A stretch of 64,000 nucleotides of DNA from Candidatus Marisimplicoccus framensis (GTDB lineage: Bacteria; Bacteroidota; Bacteroidia; Flavobacteriales; Flavobacteriaceae): assembly GCA_905182065.1 (NCBI GenBank), contig CAJIZN010000001.1:496001-560000 (forward strand), read 5' to 3'. The notes beneath the pieces were generated by a model. The model made no database searches. It had not been told where the DNA came from and was given only the letters and a program-made list of their open reading frames with translations. Below, in pieces: positions 35,953-45,992 of this stretch (the first letter of the stretch is position 1; the number at the start of each line of letters is the position of its first letter). The translations under genes were made by a program, and so were the position numbers.

Positions 35953-37108
35953 TAGACAGCATATTGATCAAAAAGACATTGATGCAGTTTTAGAAGTTTT
36001 AAAATCTGACTATTTAACTCAAGGGCCAAAAACTCCATTATTTGAAGAAAGTTTATGTAGACAATTTTTATGTAAACATGCAGTAGCTGTAAATAATGCC
36101 ACTAGTGCATTACATCTAGCCTGTTTAGCATTAGAAGTTTCAAAAGGAGATATAGTTTGGACTTCGACTATAACTTTTGTTGCTTCAGCAAATTGTGCTA
36201 GGTACTGTGGGGCTGAGATAGATTTAGTTGATATTGATAATTCTTCATACAACATGTCCATATCTTCTCTTGAAGAAAAGTTAAGGATTGCAAAGTTAAA
36301 AAATAAACTCCCAAAAGTAGTTATACCAGTTCACTTAGCAGGGAACCCATGTAATATGGAATCAATATTTAAACTGTCTAAAGAATATGGTTTTAAAATT
36401 ATTGAAGATGCCTCTCATGCCTGTGGCTCAGAATATAATAATAAAAAAATTGGAAGTTGTGAATATAGTGATATCACTGTATTTAGTTTTCATCCAGTCA
36501 AAATGATTACAACAGCCGAGGGGGGGGTTTGTTTGACAAATAATGCAAAAATTGCCAATAAAATCGAAAATTTAAGAAGTCATGGTATTATAAGATCAAA
36601 TTATACAAATCCTGATGAAAACCATGGTCCATGGTATTATGAACAAACATCTCTTGGCTTTAACTATAGACTAAATGATATCCTAGCATCTTTAGGAAAC
36701 TCTCAATTAAGTAAGCTTGATGAATTTGTTAAAAAAAGAAATCAATTAGCCAATTACTACAATAAAAAATTTGAAAAAATAGATTTTATAACAACACAAA
36801 AAATTAACAGTAATTCTATATCATCTTACCATTTATTTATAATCAAAATTCATCATAGTCATCATGATTCTCGGCTAAGACTTTTTGAAAAATTAAGAAG
36901 CGAAGGATACTTTGTTAATATTCATTATATTCCTATATATCTACATCCTTATTATTCAAAAATTTTTAAAAAAAATCAATATCCAAACTCAGAAGATTAT
37001 TATTCGGGCTGTATTAGCTTACCATTATATCCTGGCCTTAAAACTGAAAATATAGATCATGTAATTGAAGTAATTCTTGAGGATAAGGGTTTCCAAGCTA
37101 TTTTTTAA
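35939..37108 (+). CDS. pseC: UDP-4-amino-4,6-dideoxy-N-acetyl-beta-L-altrosamine transaminase
   Basis: 389-aa DegT/DnrJ/EryC1 aminotransferase of the PseC type: IPYSRQHIDQKDIDAVLEVL at the N-terminus, GPKTPLFEESL, AVNNATSALHLACLAL, WTSTITFVASANCARYCGAE, and the PLP lysine in SFHPVKMITTAEGG. Those blocks are those of pseudaminic-acid PseC, which aminates the UDP-4-keto sugar made by PseB. A PseB gene is not in this window. The stop overlaps the next start by one base (TAATG). Confidence 0.88.
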   Translation: MIPYSRQHIDQKDIDAVLEVLKSDYLTQGPKTPLFEESLCRQFLCKHAVAVNNATSALHLACLALEVSKGDIVWTSTITFVASANCARYCGAEIDLVDIDNSSYNMSISSLEEKLRIAKLKNKLPKVVIPVHLAGNPCNMESIFKLSKEYGFKIIEDASHACGSEYNNKKIGSCEYSDITVFSFHPVKMITTAEGGVCLTNNAKIANKIENLRSHGIIRSNYTNPDENHGPWYYEQTSLGFNYRLNDILASLGNSQLSKLDEFVKKRNQLANYYNKKFEKIDFITTQKINSNSISSYHLFIIKIHHSHHDSRLRLFEKLRSEGYFVNIHYIPIYLHPYYSKIFKKNQYPNSEDYYSGCISLPLYPGLKTENIDHVIEVILEDKGFQAIF

Positions 37109-37863
37109 TGAAAATTACTGCAACTATCCAGGCAAGAATGGGGTCAGGTCGATTACCAGGTAAGGTTTTAAAAAAAATTGCTGGTAAAACAATTTTAGAG
37201 TGGTTAATATCAAGACTTAAAAAATCAACACTAATCGATGAAATTGTTGTTGCAACAACATTTAGTAAAAATGATTTAATGATAAAAGAAATCAGTAATA
37301 ACATGAATATTCAATGCTGGCGAGGCAGTGAAAGTGATGTTCTAGAGAGAGTACATGATGCATTTAATTCAACAAACGCCCATATTCATGTTGAGTTTTA
37401 TGGAGATTCTCCATTTATAGACTATAAGATTGTAGATAGATATTTAAACTATTTTAAAGAAAATTTTAATGAAATTGATTATTTAACTAATTCAATAAAG
37501 ACTAGCTATCCTCCGGGTAGTGAGTTTTCAATATATAAAGCAGAGTGTATTAAATATGCACAAAAATATACTTCAAAAAGTGATTCTTTAAGAGAACATG
37601 TAGGTCAGAATATTATTAATAAAAAAAAATATAAAATTAAAAACATTGAAGCTGAGGGGATATATAATCAGCCAAACTTATATATAGAAATTGATACTAT
37701 TGAAGACTTTAAAATGTTAAATAAACTTATTCCTAAAGTTATTTTAGAATATGGTGAGGATTTTTCATTGAAAGATATTATTCTTGTTTCAATGAAAGAA
37801 AAAAAGCTTTGTGAGCTAAATTCAAATGTAAAAAGAAGATGGAGAGAGTATAGAGATGACTAA
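37108..37863 (+). CDS. SpsF-like cytidylyltransferase
   Basis: 251 aa. ATIQARMGSGRLPGKVLKKI is the nucleotide-binding start of the SpsF/KdsB-like family, followed by VVATTFSKNDLM, WRGSESDVLERVHDAF and FYGDSPFIDYKIVDRYL. It would activate a ulosonic or acidic sugar with CTP, or act on another nucleotide sugar. Its position next to PseC, with PseI downstream, makes it the best candidate for the CMP-pseudaminic acid step, although the true PseF family reads differently. Function therefore uncertain. One-base overlap with PseC. Confidence 0.75.
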   Translation: MKITATIQARMGSGRLPGKVLKKIAGKTILEWLISRLKKSTLIDEIVVATTFSKNDLMIKEISNNMNIQCWRGSESDVLERVHDAFNSTNAHIHVEFYGDSPFIDYKIVDRYLNYFKENFNEIDYLTNSIKTSYPPGSEFSIYKAECIKYAQKYTSKSDSLREHVGQNIINKKKYKIKNIEAEGIYNQPNLYIEIDTIEDFKMLNKLIPKVILEYGEDFSLKDIILVSMKEKKLCELNSNVKRRWREYRDD

Positions 37864-37930
37864 ATAAGCATTATTTAATTTAAAGTTTTCTTTTTCTATT
37901 ATTTCAAAAACTCAATTTAAAAGTATCTTT

Positions 37931-39550
37931 ATGAACAGTTTTTTTTATAATTTTTTTTCTATATCATTTGATTCTTATAAAAGTTTTATTTCATCTTATA
38001 ATTTCATTGACAAATGGGAAAAAAAAAGAAGAAATACATACTTTTCTATTAATGATTTAGTATTTAAATCTATATATAATAAGTCACTTAAATCAAAAGA
38101 TCATGATCAATTTATCTTAGATTTTATAAATTATTTTATTCATGAACATTTATCATTTAGATTTACTTTTTTAAATAGCAATTATAGTAAATCAAAGTTT
38201 ATTTTTATGTCCTTTGTGAATCACTATTTTTTTTCAATTAAAACTATTCTAATATCTATTAAGCATAACGCTTTTAAATTTAATTTAGATAAACTGTCAA
38301 ACATTAACAGTATTAATATATCAATTGGGTTTCCAAATCATTCATTTAACTATAGCCCTGAGAATATAAACAATCCAAGTTCATTCATTGAGTATTTAAT
38401 GGTAAATAAATTTATTACTGAAGAAGATAATATTTTAAGTATTGATGAATATCTGAGGCCAAAAAGTAAATTAGAAAAAGAAAATAATTCTGATTACCCA
38501 AAATCTTTTAGACGAATTACTTTAAAAAAAACATCAAATATTTTAAAGTTGATTATAAACTTTTTAATTCTTCCATATTTATTTATAGTTTATATTTCTA
38601 AATTCAGAGTTTTTTCTTTTTCACTTTTTTCATTTTTTATTCGAGATTACTTTTTCTCAAATCAATTTAATAGTATAATTGAAAAAATAGATAAAAAACA
38701 AATAAAAATCAAAAATATTTTTGTTTTAAATCATTTAAATAAATCGGGATTAAATTATAGAGGAAAGTTTCAAAGCTTAATAAAGCAATTTAACTATGGC
38801 CAACATTATGTTATAGGAACATCTTCAATAAACTCTGATTTAATTGGCAGTAATAATACTTTAAGTTTATCACAAATATTAAGTGAACTTCCAACAAGAT
38901 TGTTTTCAGAATTCCATTTGAACCCTATTAATTTTTCAAGTTACTCAAAAAACTTTTCAAAATTTAGGACTTTGATTAATGAAAAATATAACATAAACAC
39001 TCTAGATATAAGTTCAAAAATTGAGATTGATAACAAATATCATCAAGACAATATTTTTTCCAATTTAGGATATGAAATAATTGAGCATATTAAATTTAAA
39101 TCTTCTAGGAATATATTATTTTTTGATAATACGATTGAAACAATTAAACAAAATTTTTCAAATCATTTTTTGGGAGATATTCTAGCTTTAAAAAACTTTA
39201 TATATGACTTCCATAAAGAAATAGCAGGAATATCAAAATTTTATAACTATAATTTATATTTCAAAGGTAAATACAGCAACACTAAGATTTTAAATTCAAT
39301 GATTGATGAGATTTCAAAGTCATTGAACATTAATATTTACATTATTAATCCATATTCAAAAGTTCTTATAAACGATAATAGAAAGTTCGATTTAGCAATT
39401 CATTTTCCTTTTACTTCCACACATTACACCTTTACACATCTAGCTAATAAAAGTATTTATTACATACCCAATAGCTATGTTGAGAATTTTGATAAAAATA
39501 TTAATGACATTTGTTTAGGAGAAGAAAATCTAAAAAAAATATTAAATTAA
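37931..39550 (+). CDS. Polysaccharide-biosynthesis PFTS-motif-like protein
   Basis: 539 aa, very rich in Asn/Ser/Phe/Ile/Lys. Two conserved blocks are shared with the protein at 45993-47639: GFPNHSFNYS with NNPSSFIEYL, and near the C-terminus KFDLAIHFPFTSTHYTFTHL. The PFTS in the latter matches what databases call polysaccharide biosynthesis PFTS-motif proteins. No GT signature is visible. A hydrophobic stretch (residues ~210-245) suggests membrane association. It may be a glycan-assembly transferase; role unknown. It follows a 67-bp gap. Confidence 0.65.
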   Translation: MNSFFYNFFSISFDSYKSFISSYNFIDKWEKKRRNTYFSINDLVFKSIYNKSLKSKDHDQFILDFINYFIHEHLSFRFTFLNSNYSKSKFIFMSFVNHYFFSIKTILISIKHNAFKFNLDKLSNINSINISIGFPNHSFNYSPENINNPSSFIEYLMVNKFITEEDNILSIDEYLRPKSKLEKENNSDYPKSFRRITLKKTSNILKLIINFLILPYLFIVYISKFRVFSFSLFSFFIRDYFFSNQFNSIIEKIDKKQIKIKNIFVLNHLNKSGLNYRGKFQSLIKQFNYGQHYVIGTSSINSDLIGSNNTLSLSQILSELPTRLFSEFHLNPINFSSYSKNFSKFRTLINEKYNINTLDISSKIEIDNKYHQDNIFSNLGYEIIEHIKFKSSRNILFFDNTIETIKQNFSNHFLGDILALKNFIYDFHKEIAGISKFYNYNLYFKGKYSNTKILNSMIDEISKSLNINIYIINPYSKVLINDNRKFDLAIHFPFTSTHYTFTHLANKSIYYIPNSYVENFDKNINDICLGEENLKKILN

Positions 39551-39571
39551 TACTATAGAATAATCTTTTTA

Positions 39572-40453
39572 ATGATTACTGAAGAAAAAATAATTAACTC
39601 AAGAATCGGAATAGTTGCAAATGATGCGGGAGGATCAAATTATATATATTCATTTATAATTAATCATTCAATATCTCCTTTTTTATTTTGCTCAGGTCCA
39701 GCAGTAGATATTTTTAAGTTAGTTTCAAATGCAAAAGTTACTTCATCTATTGATGAAATTATTTCAAAAGTTGATATTTTAATTTTTTCTAGTGGAAGCC
39801 CTTCAGGATTTGAAATAAATGCTCTTAAATATTCAAAAGATAAAGTTTTAACCCTATCCTTTATTGATCACTGGACAAATTATTTAACCAGATTTAAAAT
39901 TAAAAATGAGATTATTTTACCAGATGCGCTTATTGTTTATGATAAACATGCTTATGATGCAGCTAAGCAACAATTTCCTAAAAACACCAATATATTACTA
40001 TTTGATAATTATTATATGCAAAATCAAATAATTGAATCAAATAAGTTTGAAAGAAAAAACGACTATATTTTGTATATAGATGAGCCTATCAAAAATCACC
40101 CAAATACTTTGATAAATTATAATTATGATGAGTTTTTTGCTTTTAAATTATTTTTAAAATTAAAGAGTAAAACTAAGTATAAGGACGATAATATTATGAT
40201 TAGACTTCATCCTTCACAGTCAAATCAAAATAAATATTCTGAATTCATTAATGCTGATCAAAATATTTATATTTCTAAAAATAATACACTTGCCCATGAT
40301 ATAGTTAAATCAAAAATTGTTGTAGGTTTTGAATCAATGGCCTTGGCTGTTGCCTTAGAATTGAAAAAGCCTGTGTTTTCAATTATTCCTAACAACGGAA
40401 AAAGTAGCTCTTTGCCTTTCAATGAAATAAAACTATTTTACAATGAAGTATAA
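39572..40453 (+). CDS. GT-B-like surface-carbohydrate biosynthesis protein, unassigned
   Basis: 293 aa. SRIGIVANDAGGSNYIYSFI at the N-terminus looks like the first strand-loop of a GT-B fold, and MIRLHPSQSNQNKYSEF followed by VVGFESMALAVALELKKPVF resembles the second Rossmann half of CDP-glycerol-type or epimerase-like glycosyltransferases. No family could be named. It ends with an 11-nt overlap into the oxidoreductase gene. It may be a glycosyltransferase or a nucleotide-sugar hydrolase; notably no PseG-like gene is seen in the locus, but this protein lacks the PseG start motif. Confidence 0.6.
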   Translation: MITEEKIINSRIGIVANDAGGSNYIYSFIINHSISPFLFCSGPAVDIFKLVSNAKVTSSIDEIISKVDILIFSSGSPSGFEINALKYSKDKVLTLSFIDHWTNYLTRFKIKNEIILPDALIVYDKHAYDAAKQQFPKNTNILLFDNYYMQNQIIESNKFERKNDYILYIDEPIKNHPNTLINYNYDEFFAFKLFLKLKSKTKYKDDNIMIRLHPSQSNQNKYSEFINADQNIYISKNNTLAHDIVKSKIVVGFESMALAVALELKKPVFSIIPNNGKSSSLPFNEIKLFYNEV

Positions 40454-41420
40454 AGTTGCTATTATTGGGTTAGGAAATATTGGGTTACTTTATGATAAGG
40501 AGGAATTTCATAATAAGTCAAAGTTCCTTACTCACACTAAAACAATATATCATTCTGAAGATTTTGAACTTATAGGAGGAATTGATTTAGATCATATTAG
40601 AAGAAAATATTTTAATGAATTAACTAATTGTAATTCTTACAAATCAATAAACCATCTCAAAAAGGAAAGACAAGACGTTGATGTTTTTGTTTTATCAACT
40701 TCAACAGAATCTCACCTGAAGGTTTTACAAGAAATATTAAGTAACTATAACCCTAAAGTTATATTATGTGAAAAACCCTTATCATATAAAATTAATGAGT
40801 GTGAAAAAATCATAGAACTTTGTCAAAAACACAAAACAGAACTCTTTATAAATTTTCCTAGAAGAATAGAGAAATCTATTGTAGCTATGAAGAAAATGAT
40901 TAAAAAATCAGAATACTTTAAAGGAACAGTCTGGTATTCAAATGGAACAATCAATAATGGTATTCATTTTATAGATATCATCATGTATTTATTCGGAACA
41001 CATAAAAATTTAGAATTAATATCTGTAAATCATGTCTATAAAGATCGTGATGATTTTGATTCTGATTTTAAAATTTTATTTGAAAATGGAGAAATTTATT
41101 TTTTCTCCTGGCCTGAATATCTATTCTCAAATTATAAGATTGAAATCTTTTCAAAGAAAAAAAGATTCTTATATGATAATAATGGATACAAAACTCTTAT
41201 TAACAAGGTAGTTAGTGATCCTTATTTTAATGGACATAAATATATCTCTACACAAAGTGAATCTATTGAAAATAACATTAACACATCTATGATTTCTGTG
41301 TATCAAGATATACTACATTTCTTGAATGGAGATGAAAATAAATGTGTATTAAATAATATTGAACAAATTCTTAATATTCATTATATTATAAATCAACTAA
41401 AGCTAAAAATAAATGGATAA
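40443..41420 (+). CDS. Gfo/Idh/MocA-family oxidoreductase
   Basis: 325-aa NAD(P)-dependent sugar oxidoreductase. The Rossmann motif VAIIGLGNIGLLYD is at the N-terminus, ALCEKPLS-like VILCEKPLSYKINEC marks the EKP signature, and NGTINNGIHFIDIIMYLFGT carries the family's H-x-x-D pair. In glycan loci such enzymes oxidise C3 of UDP-HexNAc derivatives before amination. The DegT aminotransferase gene overlaps its end by 8 nt, so an oxidation/transamination pair is a natural reading. Confidence 0.83.
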   Translation: MKYKVAIIGLGNIGLLYDKEEFHNKSKFLTHTKTIYHSEDFELIGGIDLDHIRRKYFNELTNCNSYKSINHLKKERQDVDVFVLSTSTESHLKVLQEILSNYNPKVILCEKPLSYKINECEKIIELCQKHKTELFINFPRRIEKSIVAMKKMIKKSEYFKGTVWYSNGTINNGIHFIDIIMYLFGTHKNLELISVNHVYKDRDDFDSDFKILFENGEIYFFSWPEYLFSNYKIEIFSKKKRFLYDNNGYKTLINKVVSDPYFNGHKYISTQSESIENNINTSMISVYQDILHFLNGDENKCVLNNIEQILNIHYIINQLKLKING

Positions 41421-42687
41421 ACTTGCTATAAATGGAGGTGCTCCTGTTATAGATTATAAATTTAAAACTTATAATACAATTGGAGCAGAAGAAAAAAAAC
41501 GCTGTACTTGAAGTAATTAATTCAGGAATATTATCAAAGTTTGTTGGAGCATGGGGTGAAAATTTTAATGGTGGTCCAAAAGTAAGATTATTTGAAGAAG
41601 CCTGTGAAAAAAAAGTTTAATGTAAGACATGCTATAAGTGTAAATTCCTGGACATCAGGACTGATATGTGCTGTAGGAGCATTAGATATAAACCCAGGAG
41701 ATGAGATAATTTTGTCTCCATGGACAATGAGTGCTTGCTGCAACTCAATTCTTCATTGGAATGCTATTCCTGTATTTGCTGATATTGAAGACTGCAAACA
41801 TTTAATCTCGATCCTTCTATTGAAAAAAATATTTCAAGTAAAACAAAAGCAATTATGCAGTAGATATTTTTGGTCACTCTTGTGATATTGATCGAATAAA
41901 TGCACATCGCAAATAAGCAACGTTTAAAGAATTATAACTGATTCAGCTCAAGCTCCTGGAGCAAAATATAAGGGCAAGGGTGACAGGAACAATTTCAGAT
42001 ATAGGAGGATTTAGTTTAAATTATCATAAGCATATTCATACAGGTGAGGGGGGAATGATCGTAACTAATAATGACTATTATGCAGATAGAATTAGGTTAA
42101 TTAGAAATCATGCTGAGAGTGCTGCTAAAGGCTCAGGGGTAAATAATTATGCTAATTTAATCGGATATAACTTTCGACTAGGTGAAATAGAATCAGCAAT
42201 TGGGATTGAGCAACTTAAAAAATTAGATAGTTTAGTTGAAAGAAAAAGAAAAAATGCTAAACAATTAAATGAACATCTAACTAACTTAAAAGGTATTCAA
42301 CTCCCATTAGTTAAGAATGAAAATTCTCATTCTTATTATGTTTATCCATTAGTTTTAAATCTTGATATATTGAATACAACAAGAGAAAAAATAATAAATG
42401 CTCTTAAAAGTGAAGGTGTACAAGGTCTAATGGCAGGTTATGTTAACATTCATCTATTACCTGCCTTTCAAAAAAAAATCGCATATGGATCAGAAGGATT
42501 CCCATGGACCTATGAAAAGTCAAGAGACAATATAAGTTATAATAAAGGAATTTGTCCTGTTGCTGAAAAACTACACTCAGAAACATTTTTAGGACTAGAA
42601 ATATGTGATTTTGATCTTAGTATTAAGGACATTCAAAACATTGGATTTGCATTTAGTAAAGTTTGGAAAAATTTAAATGAATTGTAA
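41413..42687 (+). pseudogene. DegT/DnrJ/EryC1-family sugar aminotransferase, broken by several frameshifts
   Basis: PLP-dependent sugar aminotransferase. The reconstructed start is ATG 41413 (MDKLAINGGAPVIDYKFK). Open pieces follow: GGPKVRLFEEACEKK, FNVRHAISVNSWTSG, IILSPWTMSACCNSILHWNA, FNLDPSIEKNISSKTKAIM, VDIFGHSCDIDR, TDSAQAPGAKYKG, and from 41980 an intact C-terminal half with the PLP lysine in SLNYHKHIHTGEGGM. At least six single-base indels, several in A runs, lie between 41490 and 41975. All catalytic blocks survive, so error is likely. It would act after the oxidoreductase that overlaps it. Confidence 0.8.
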
Positions 42688-42699
42688 TTACCGTTTTCT

Positions 42700-43389
42700 A
42701 TGAAGTTATCACTAATCATGAATCAAAACTCATATGCGGGAAGAGAGTTTTTGAATAAGCTTCATTTAAAAAAAATTAATCTTGACGTTATTGAAATTGG
42801 AAATTATCCTGAAATTGATATTTCAGAAAACGAAAGATGTGGAGGTCTATGGAAGCCAAAATCATCAGAATTCCTTAAAAGTTTTTTCAGATTCTACAAT
42901 TTTAAATCTTTAAATTCTCCTCAACTTAATAAATTTTTAAAAGAACAACAGTATGATATATGTATACAAGGAGGAACAGGTATTTTAAAAAATAATATTA
43001 TCTCAAATTTTAAAATAGGAGTCTTAAATTTTCATCCTGGAGATTTGCCTTATTACAGAGGTTGTAGTGCTCCAGAATGGCAATTATGGGAAAAAAAACC
43101 TATTGTAGCAACCTGCCATTTAATAGATGAAGGAATTGATACAGGGCCAATACTTGAAAAGTGTAAATTAAATATCAAGATGGATTCATATTCTCATTTT
43201 AGGTCTTCTATATACCCAGGAATTGCAACTTTTTTAGTAAATACTATTATGCAGATTACTAAAAACTCAAAAAAAGTAGAAGTCAAATTTGAAAAACAAG
43301 ATGAATCAAAAGCTTGTTATAGAAGCTATATAGGAGATGATAAAATAAATAAGCTAAGGGATAGGTTTTTAAAACTTAATAGGAAGTGA
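42700..43389 (+). CDS. Formyltransferase-family protein (sugar N-formyltransferase candidate)
   Basis: 229 aa, 10-formyltetrahydrofolate-dependent transferase fold: GVLNFHPGDLPYYRGCSAPE contains the catalytic N and H, and HLIDEGIDTGPILEKC the catalytic D. The N-terminal nucleotide-type subdomain is short compared with methionyl-tRNA formyltransferase, and no C-terminal tRNA domain is present, so tRNA is unlikely. Placed after an amino-sugar transaminase, it likely formylates a sugar amine. It starts 12 bp after the transaminase and overlaps HisH by 4 nt. Confidence 0.83.
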   Translation: MKLSLIMNQNSYAGREFLNKLHLKKINLDVIEIGNYPEIDISENERCGGLWKPKSSEFLKSFFRFYNFKSLNSPQLNKFLKEQQYDICIQGGTGILKNNIISNFKIGVLNFHPGDLPYYRGCSAPEWQLWEKKPIVATCHLIDEGIDTGPILEKCKLNIKMDSYSHFRSSIYPGIATFLVNTIMQITKNSKKVEVKFEKQDESKACYRSYIGDDKINKLRDRFLKLNRK

Positions 43390-43979
43390 AGATTGGTCTT
43401 ATTCATGCTGGTTCAGGAAATTTAAAGTCAATTTCAAATGCTTTAAAGAATATTGGTTTTGCAACAGAAACCATTACCAAAACAAATCAATTTAAGGGAA
43501 TAGATACTATTATACTTCCAGGAGTGGGGACTTTTAAAAATGCAATGAATACTCTAAAAAAATTGAACCTTATAGATTCAATAAAAGATCATGTAGATAA
43601 CGAAAAGAAATTAATTGGTATTTGTTTAGGCATGCAATTGCTGTTTCAAAAGAGTTATGAATTTGGAGAAAATAAAGGAATAGGAATAATCAAGGGCGAA
43701 GTGTTGCCTTTTCAGGAATCAAAGCTAAGAGTTCCACATGTTGGTTGGAATACTTCTAGTTCTTCTGTAAATGGATTCTCTAATTTTAATGGAGATTATT
43801 ATTTTGTTCATTCATTTTATTGTGAACCAAAAAATAAAAAAGATATTTTATTTCAAACAAATTATGGCCTAAAATTTTGTTCAGCAATAAAAAAAGATAA
43901 TGTATATGGCCTTCAATTTCATCCAGAAAAAAGTCAAAAATTAGGACTTAAGTTATTGGAAAAAATTATTAATGAATAA
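43386..43979 (+). CDS. HisH-like glutaminase subunit of a sugar amidotransferase
   Basis: 197-aa class I glutamine amidotransferase. IILPGVGTF, the nucleophile Cys in LIGICLGMQLLF, and the His/Glu pair in GLQFHPEKSQKLG are complete. Start is GTG or ATG-adjacent (ATG 43386 overlaps the previous stop by 4 nt). With the adjacent HisF-like protein and the WbpG-type protein it forms the three-gene module used to put amidine groups on surface-glycan sugars, rather than serving histidine synthesis; no other his genes are near. Confidence 0.85.
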   Translation: MKIGLIHAGSGNLKSISNALKNIGFATETITKTNQFKGIDTIILPGVGTFKNAMNTLKKLNLIDSIKDHVDNEKKLIGICLGMQLLFQKSYEFGENKGIGIIKGEVLPFQESKLRVPHVGWNTSSSSVNGFSNFNGDYYFVHSFYCEPKNKKDILFQTNYGLKFCSAIKKDNVYGLQFHPEKSQKLGLKLLEKIINE

Positions 43980-44778
43980 GATTAGGTTGATACCAGTTCT
44001 TTTTATAAAGAATGGATTTATTGTTAGAAGCGAAAAATTCATTAAACATAAAATAATTGGAAATGTTGTAAATCAAGTAAGAAGATTTAATCAATGGGAT
44101 GTTGATGAATTAATTTTTATAGATATATCAAGGACTAAAACTTATGATTCTAAAAGAGATGATCATAAAGTTGAAAGAGTAGAATCTTTAGATGATATTT
44201 TAAATGTTGTTTCCTCTGAATGTTTAATGCCGTTGACTTTTGGAGGAGGAATAAGAAATCTAAGTACAATTAAAAAGTATATAAGCAATGGAGCTGACAA
44301 AGTAGTAATTAACACTTTACTTCATTTAAATCCTTCAGAGGTCAAAAGAGCAGTATCATTATTTGGTTCTCAGGCAATTGTTGCATCTTTAGATTTTAAA
44401 ATTAATAATGGTCAAGTAAATTTTTATATTGAAAATGGAACAAAAATGTTAAACACTAACTTTCAAGAAATGATTACACTATTAGAAAATCTTGGTGTTG
44501 GAGAAATTTTCCTAAATAGTATGGATAAAGATGGAACTGGTGATGGATATGACGTTGAAATAATTAAGCGCTTTGTAGAATCTACTAAATTGCCAGTTGT
44601 TGGATGTGGGGGTGCTGCATTTGTTAATGACTTTAAAGAACTTGCTTCTATAGAAGGTATATCGGGTGTAGCTGCTGGAAATTTATTTCATTTTACTGAA
44701 AATGCTTACCCCAGAGCTAAAAATAATCTTGTCAAAAATAACTTTAATTTTAGACTATACAATCCAAAATTTTTATGA
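43972..44778 (+). CDS. HisF-like cyclase subunit of a sugar amidotransferase
   Basis: 268-aa TIM-barrel related to imidazole glycerol phosphate synthase HisF: RLIPVLFIKNGFIVRSEKF in place of IPCLDVxxGR..VKG, LTFGGGIRNLSTIKKYISNG, DKVVINTLLHLNP, and LPVVGCGGAAFVNDF as phosphate-binding loops. It differs from standard HisF in the first loop, as do the HisF paralogues in O-antigen loci. It would pass ammonia from the HisH-like partner to the substrate handled by the following protein. Overlaps of 8 and 4 nt tie all three together. Confidence 0.83.
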   Translation: MNKIRLIPVLFIKNGFIVRSEKFIKHKIIGNVVNQVRRFNQWDVDELIFIDISRTKTYDSKRDDHKVERVESLDDILNVVSSECLMPLTFGGGIRNLSTIKKYISNGADKVVINTLLHLNPSEVKRAVSLFGSQAIVASLDFKINNGQVNFYIENGTKMLNTNFQEMITLLENLGVGEIFLNSMDKDGTGDGYDVEIIKRFVESTKLPVVGCGGAAFVNDFKELASIEGISGVAAGNLFHFTENAYPRAKNNLVKNNFNFRLYNPKFL

Positions 44779-45992
44779 TGAATATAATAAAGCCTAATAT
44801 ACATTTTTGTATTAATTGTTCGTTTCCGTCTAGTTCTGCTGCCCCATTAGAATTTGATGATAAAGGATTATGTTCGGGTTGTTCAACAGCAAAAGAAATT
44901 AAATCTATAGATTGGTCTCGAAGAAAAATGATGTTTGAAAGTTTAGTTGAAGAATATAGATCTAAGGATAATTATTATGATTGTATAATTCCAGTATCAG
45001 GTGGAAAAGATAGTTATTGGCAAATTCATAAAATTAAACAGTATGGGCTAAACCCTCTTTTAGTTACATACCATGGAAACAATTATACTGACGTTGGCAT
45101 GAAAAACTTAAAAAATATGAGGGAAGTCTTTAATGTTGATCATGTTTTTTTCACACCTAGTATAAATCTACTGAAAAAAATGAATAGGGTTTGTCAAAGA
45201 CTCATGGGTGATATGAATTGGCATGCTCATGCAGGTATATTTACATACCCAATAAGAGTTGCAGTAGAAAAAAAAATACCACTAATGGTATGGGGTGAGC
45301 ACGGCTTTATGGATTTAGGAGGAATGCATTCATATCATGACTTTGTGGAATTCACATATAGGTATAGACACGAGCATTGTCTTAGAGGTTATGAGTGGTA
45401 TGATATAATTAAAGCCTCTGATAAATATAATGATCCAATCTCTGTTAATGAAATGATTCAATGGAAATATCCAAGTGATATAGATATTGAAAAAGTTGGA
45501 GTCAGAGGTATATATCTTTCAAATTTTTTCAAATGGGATGCTAATATTCATGGGCCTGAAATGATCAAAAAATATGGATTTCAAGAATCTGATATTCCTT
45601 TTGAAAGAACATATAGGAAAATGTCCAATCTTGATGATATGCATGAAAATGGAATTCATGATTATATGAAGTGGATAAAATTTGGATATGGAAGAGCAAC
45701 AGATCACACCTCAAAAGATATAAGATATAATAAGATATCTAGAACAGAAGCTATAAAAGAAATTATTAAAAGAGATCATATAAAATCTAATGATTTGGAA
45801 AGATGGTTAAAATATGTTGGATGGTCAGAAAAAGAATTTGATTTAGAAGCTGATAAATTTAGAGATCCTCATGTATGGTGGATTAAAGATAATAAATGGT
45901 TTAAGAAAGATATTGATGGAAAAGAGAGAGAATATGGCCAGGTTTTTCTGGATAATGTTCAAAAAAATAAATTCTATAATGAAAGTAAATAA
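44775..45992 (+). CDS. N-acetyl sugar amidotransferase (WbpG/PseA type)
   Basis: 405 aa. A Cys-rich N-terminus (CINCSFPSSSAAP, GLCSGCSTAKEI) fits a zinc site, followed by the PP-loop ATP-pyrophosphatase motif IIPVSGGKDSYWQIHKIK. The rest (WGEHGFMDLGGMHSYHDFVE, EHCLRGYEWYDI) matches the WbpG/PseA family. Those enzymes convert an N-acetyl group of a nonulosonic or uronic sugar to acetamidino using ammonia from HisH/HisF. With PseC and PseI in the locus, an acetamidino-pseudaminic or -legionaminic acid is a reasonable inference. Confidence 0.87.
   Translation: MMNIIKPNIHFCINCSFPSSSAAPLEFDDKGLCSGCSTAKEIKSIDWSRRKMMFESLVEEYRSKDNYYDCIIPVSGGKDSYWQIHKIKQYGLNPLLVTYHGNNYTDVGMKNLKNMREVFNVDHVFFTPSINLLKKMNRVCQRLMGDMNWHAHAGIFTYPIRVAVEKKIPLMVWGEHGFMDLGGMHSYHDFVEFTYRYRHEHCLRGYEWYDIIKASDKYNDPISVNEMIQWKYPSDIDIEKVGVRGIYLSNFFKWDANIHGPEMIKKYGFQESDIPFERTYRKMSNLDDMHENGIHDYMKWIKFGYGRATDHTSKDIRYNKISRTEAIKEIIKRDHIKSNDLERWLKYVGWSEKEFDLEADKFRDPHVWWIKDNKWFKKDIDGKEREYGQVFLDNVQKNKFYNESK

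Noticed and set aside
43386-44778. HisH/HisF as histidine biosynthesis genes
   Set aside because: No other his genes nearby, and they directly precede a WbpG-type sugar amidotransferase, the known partner in glycan loci.
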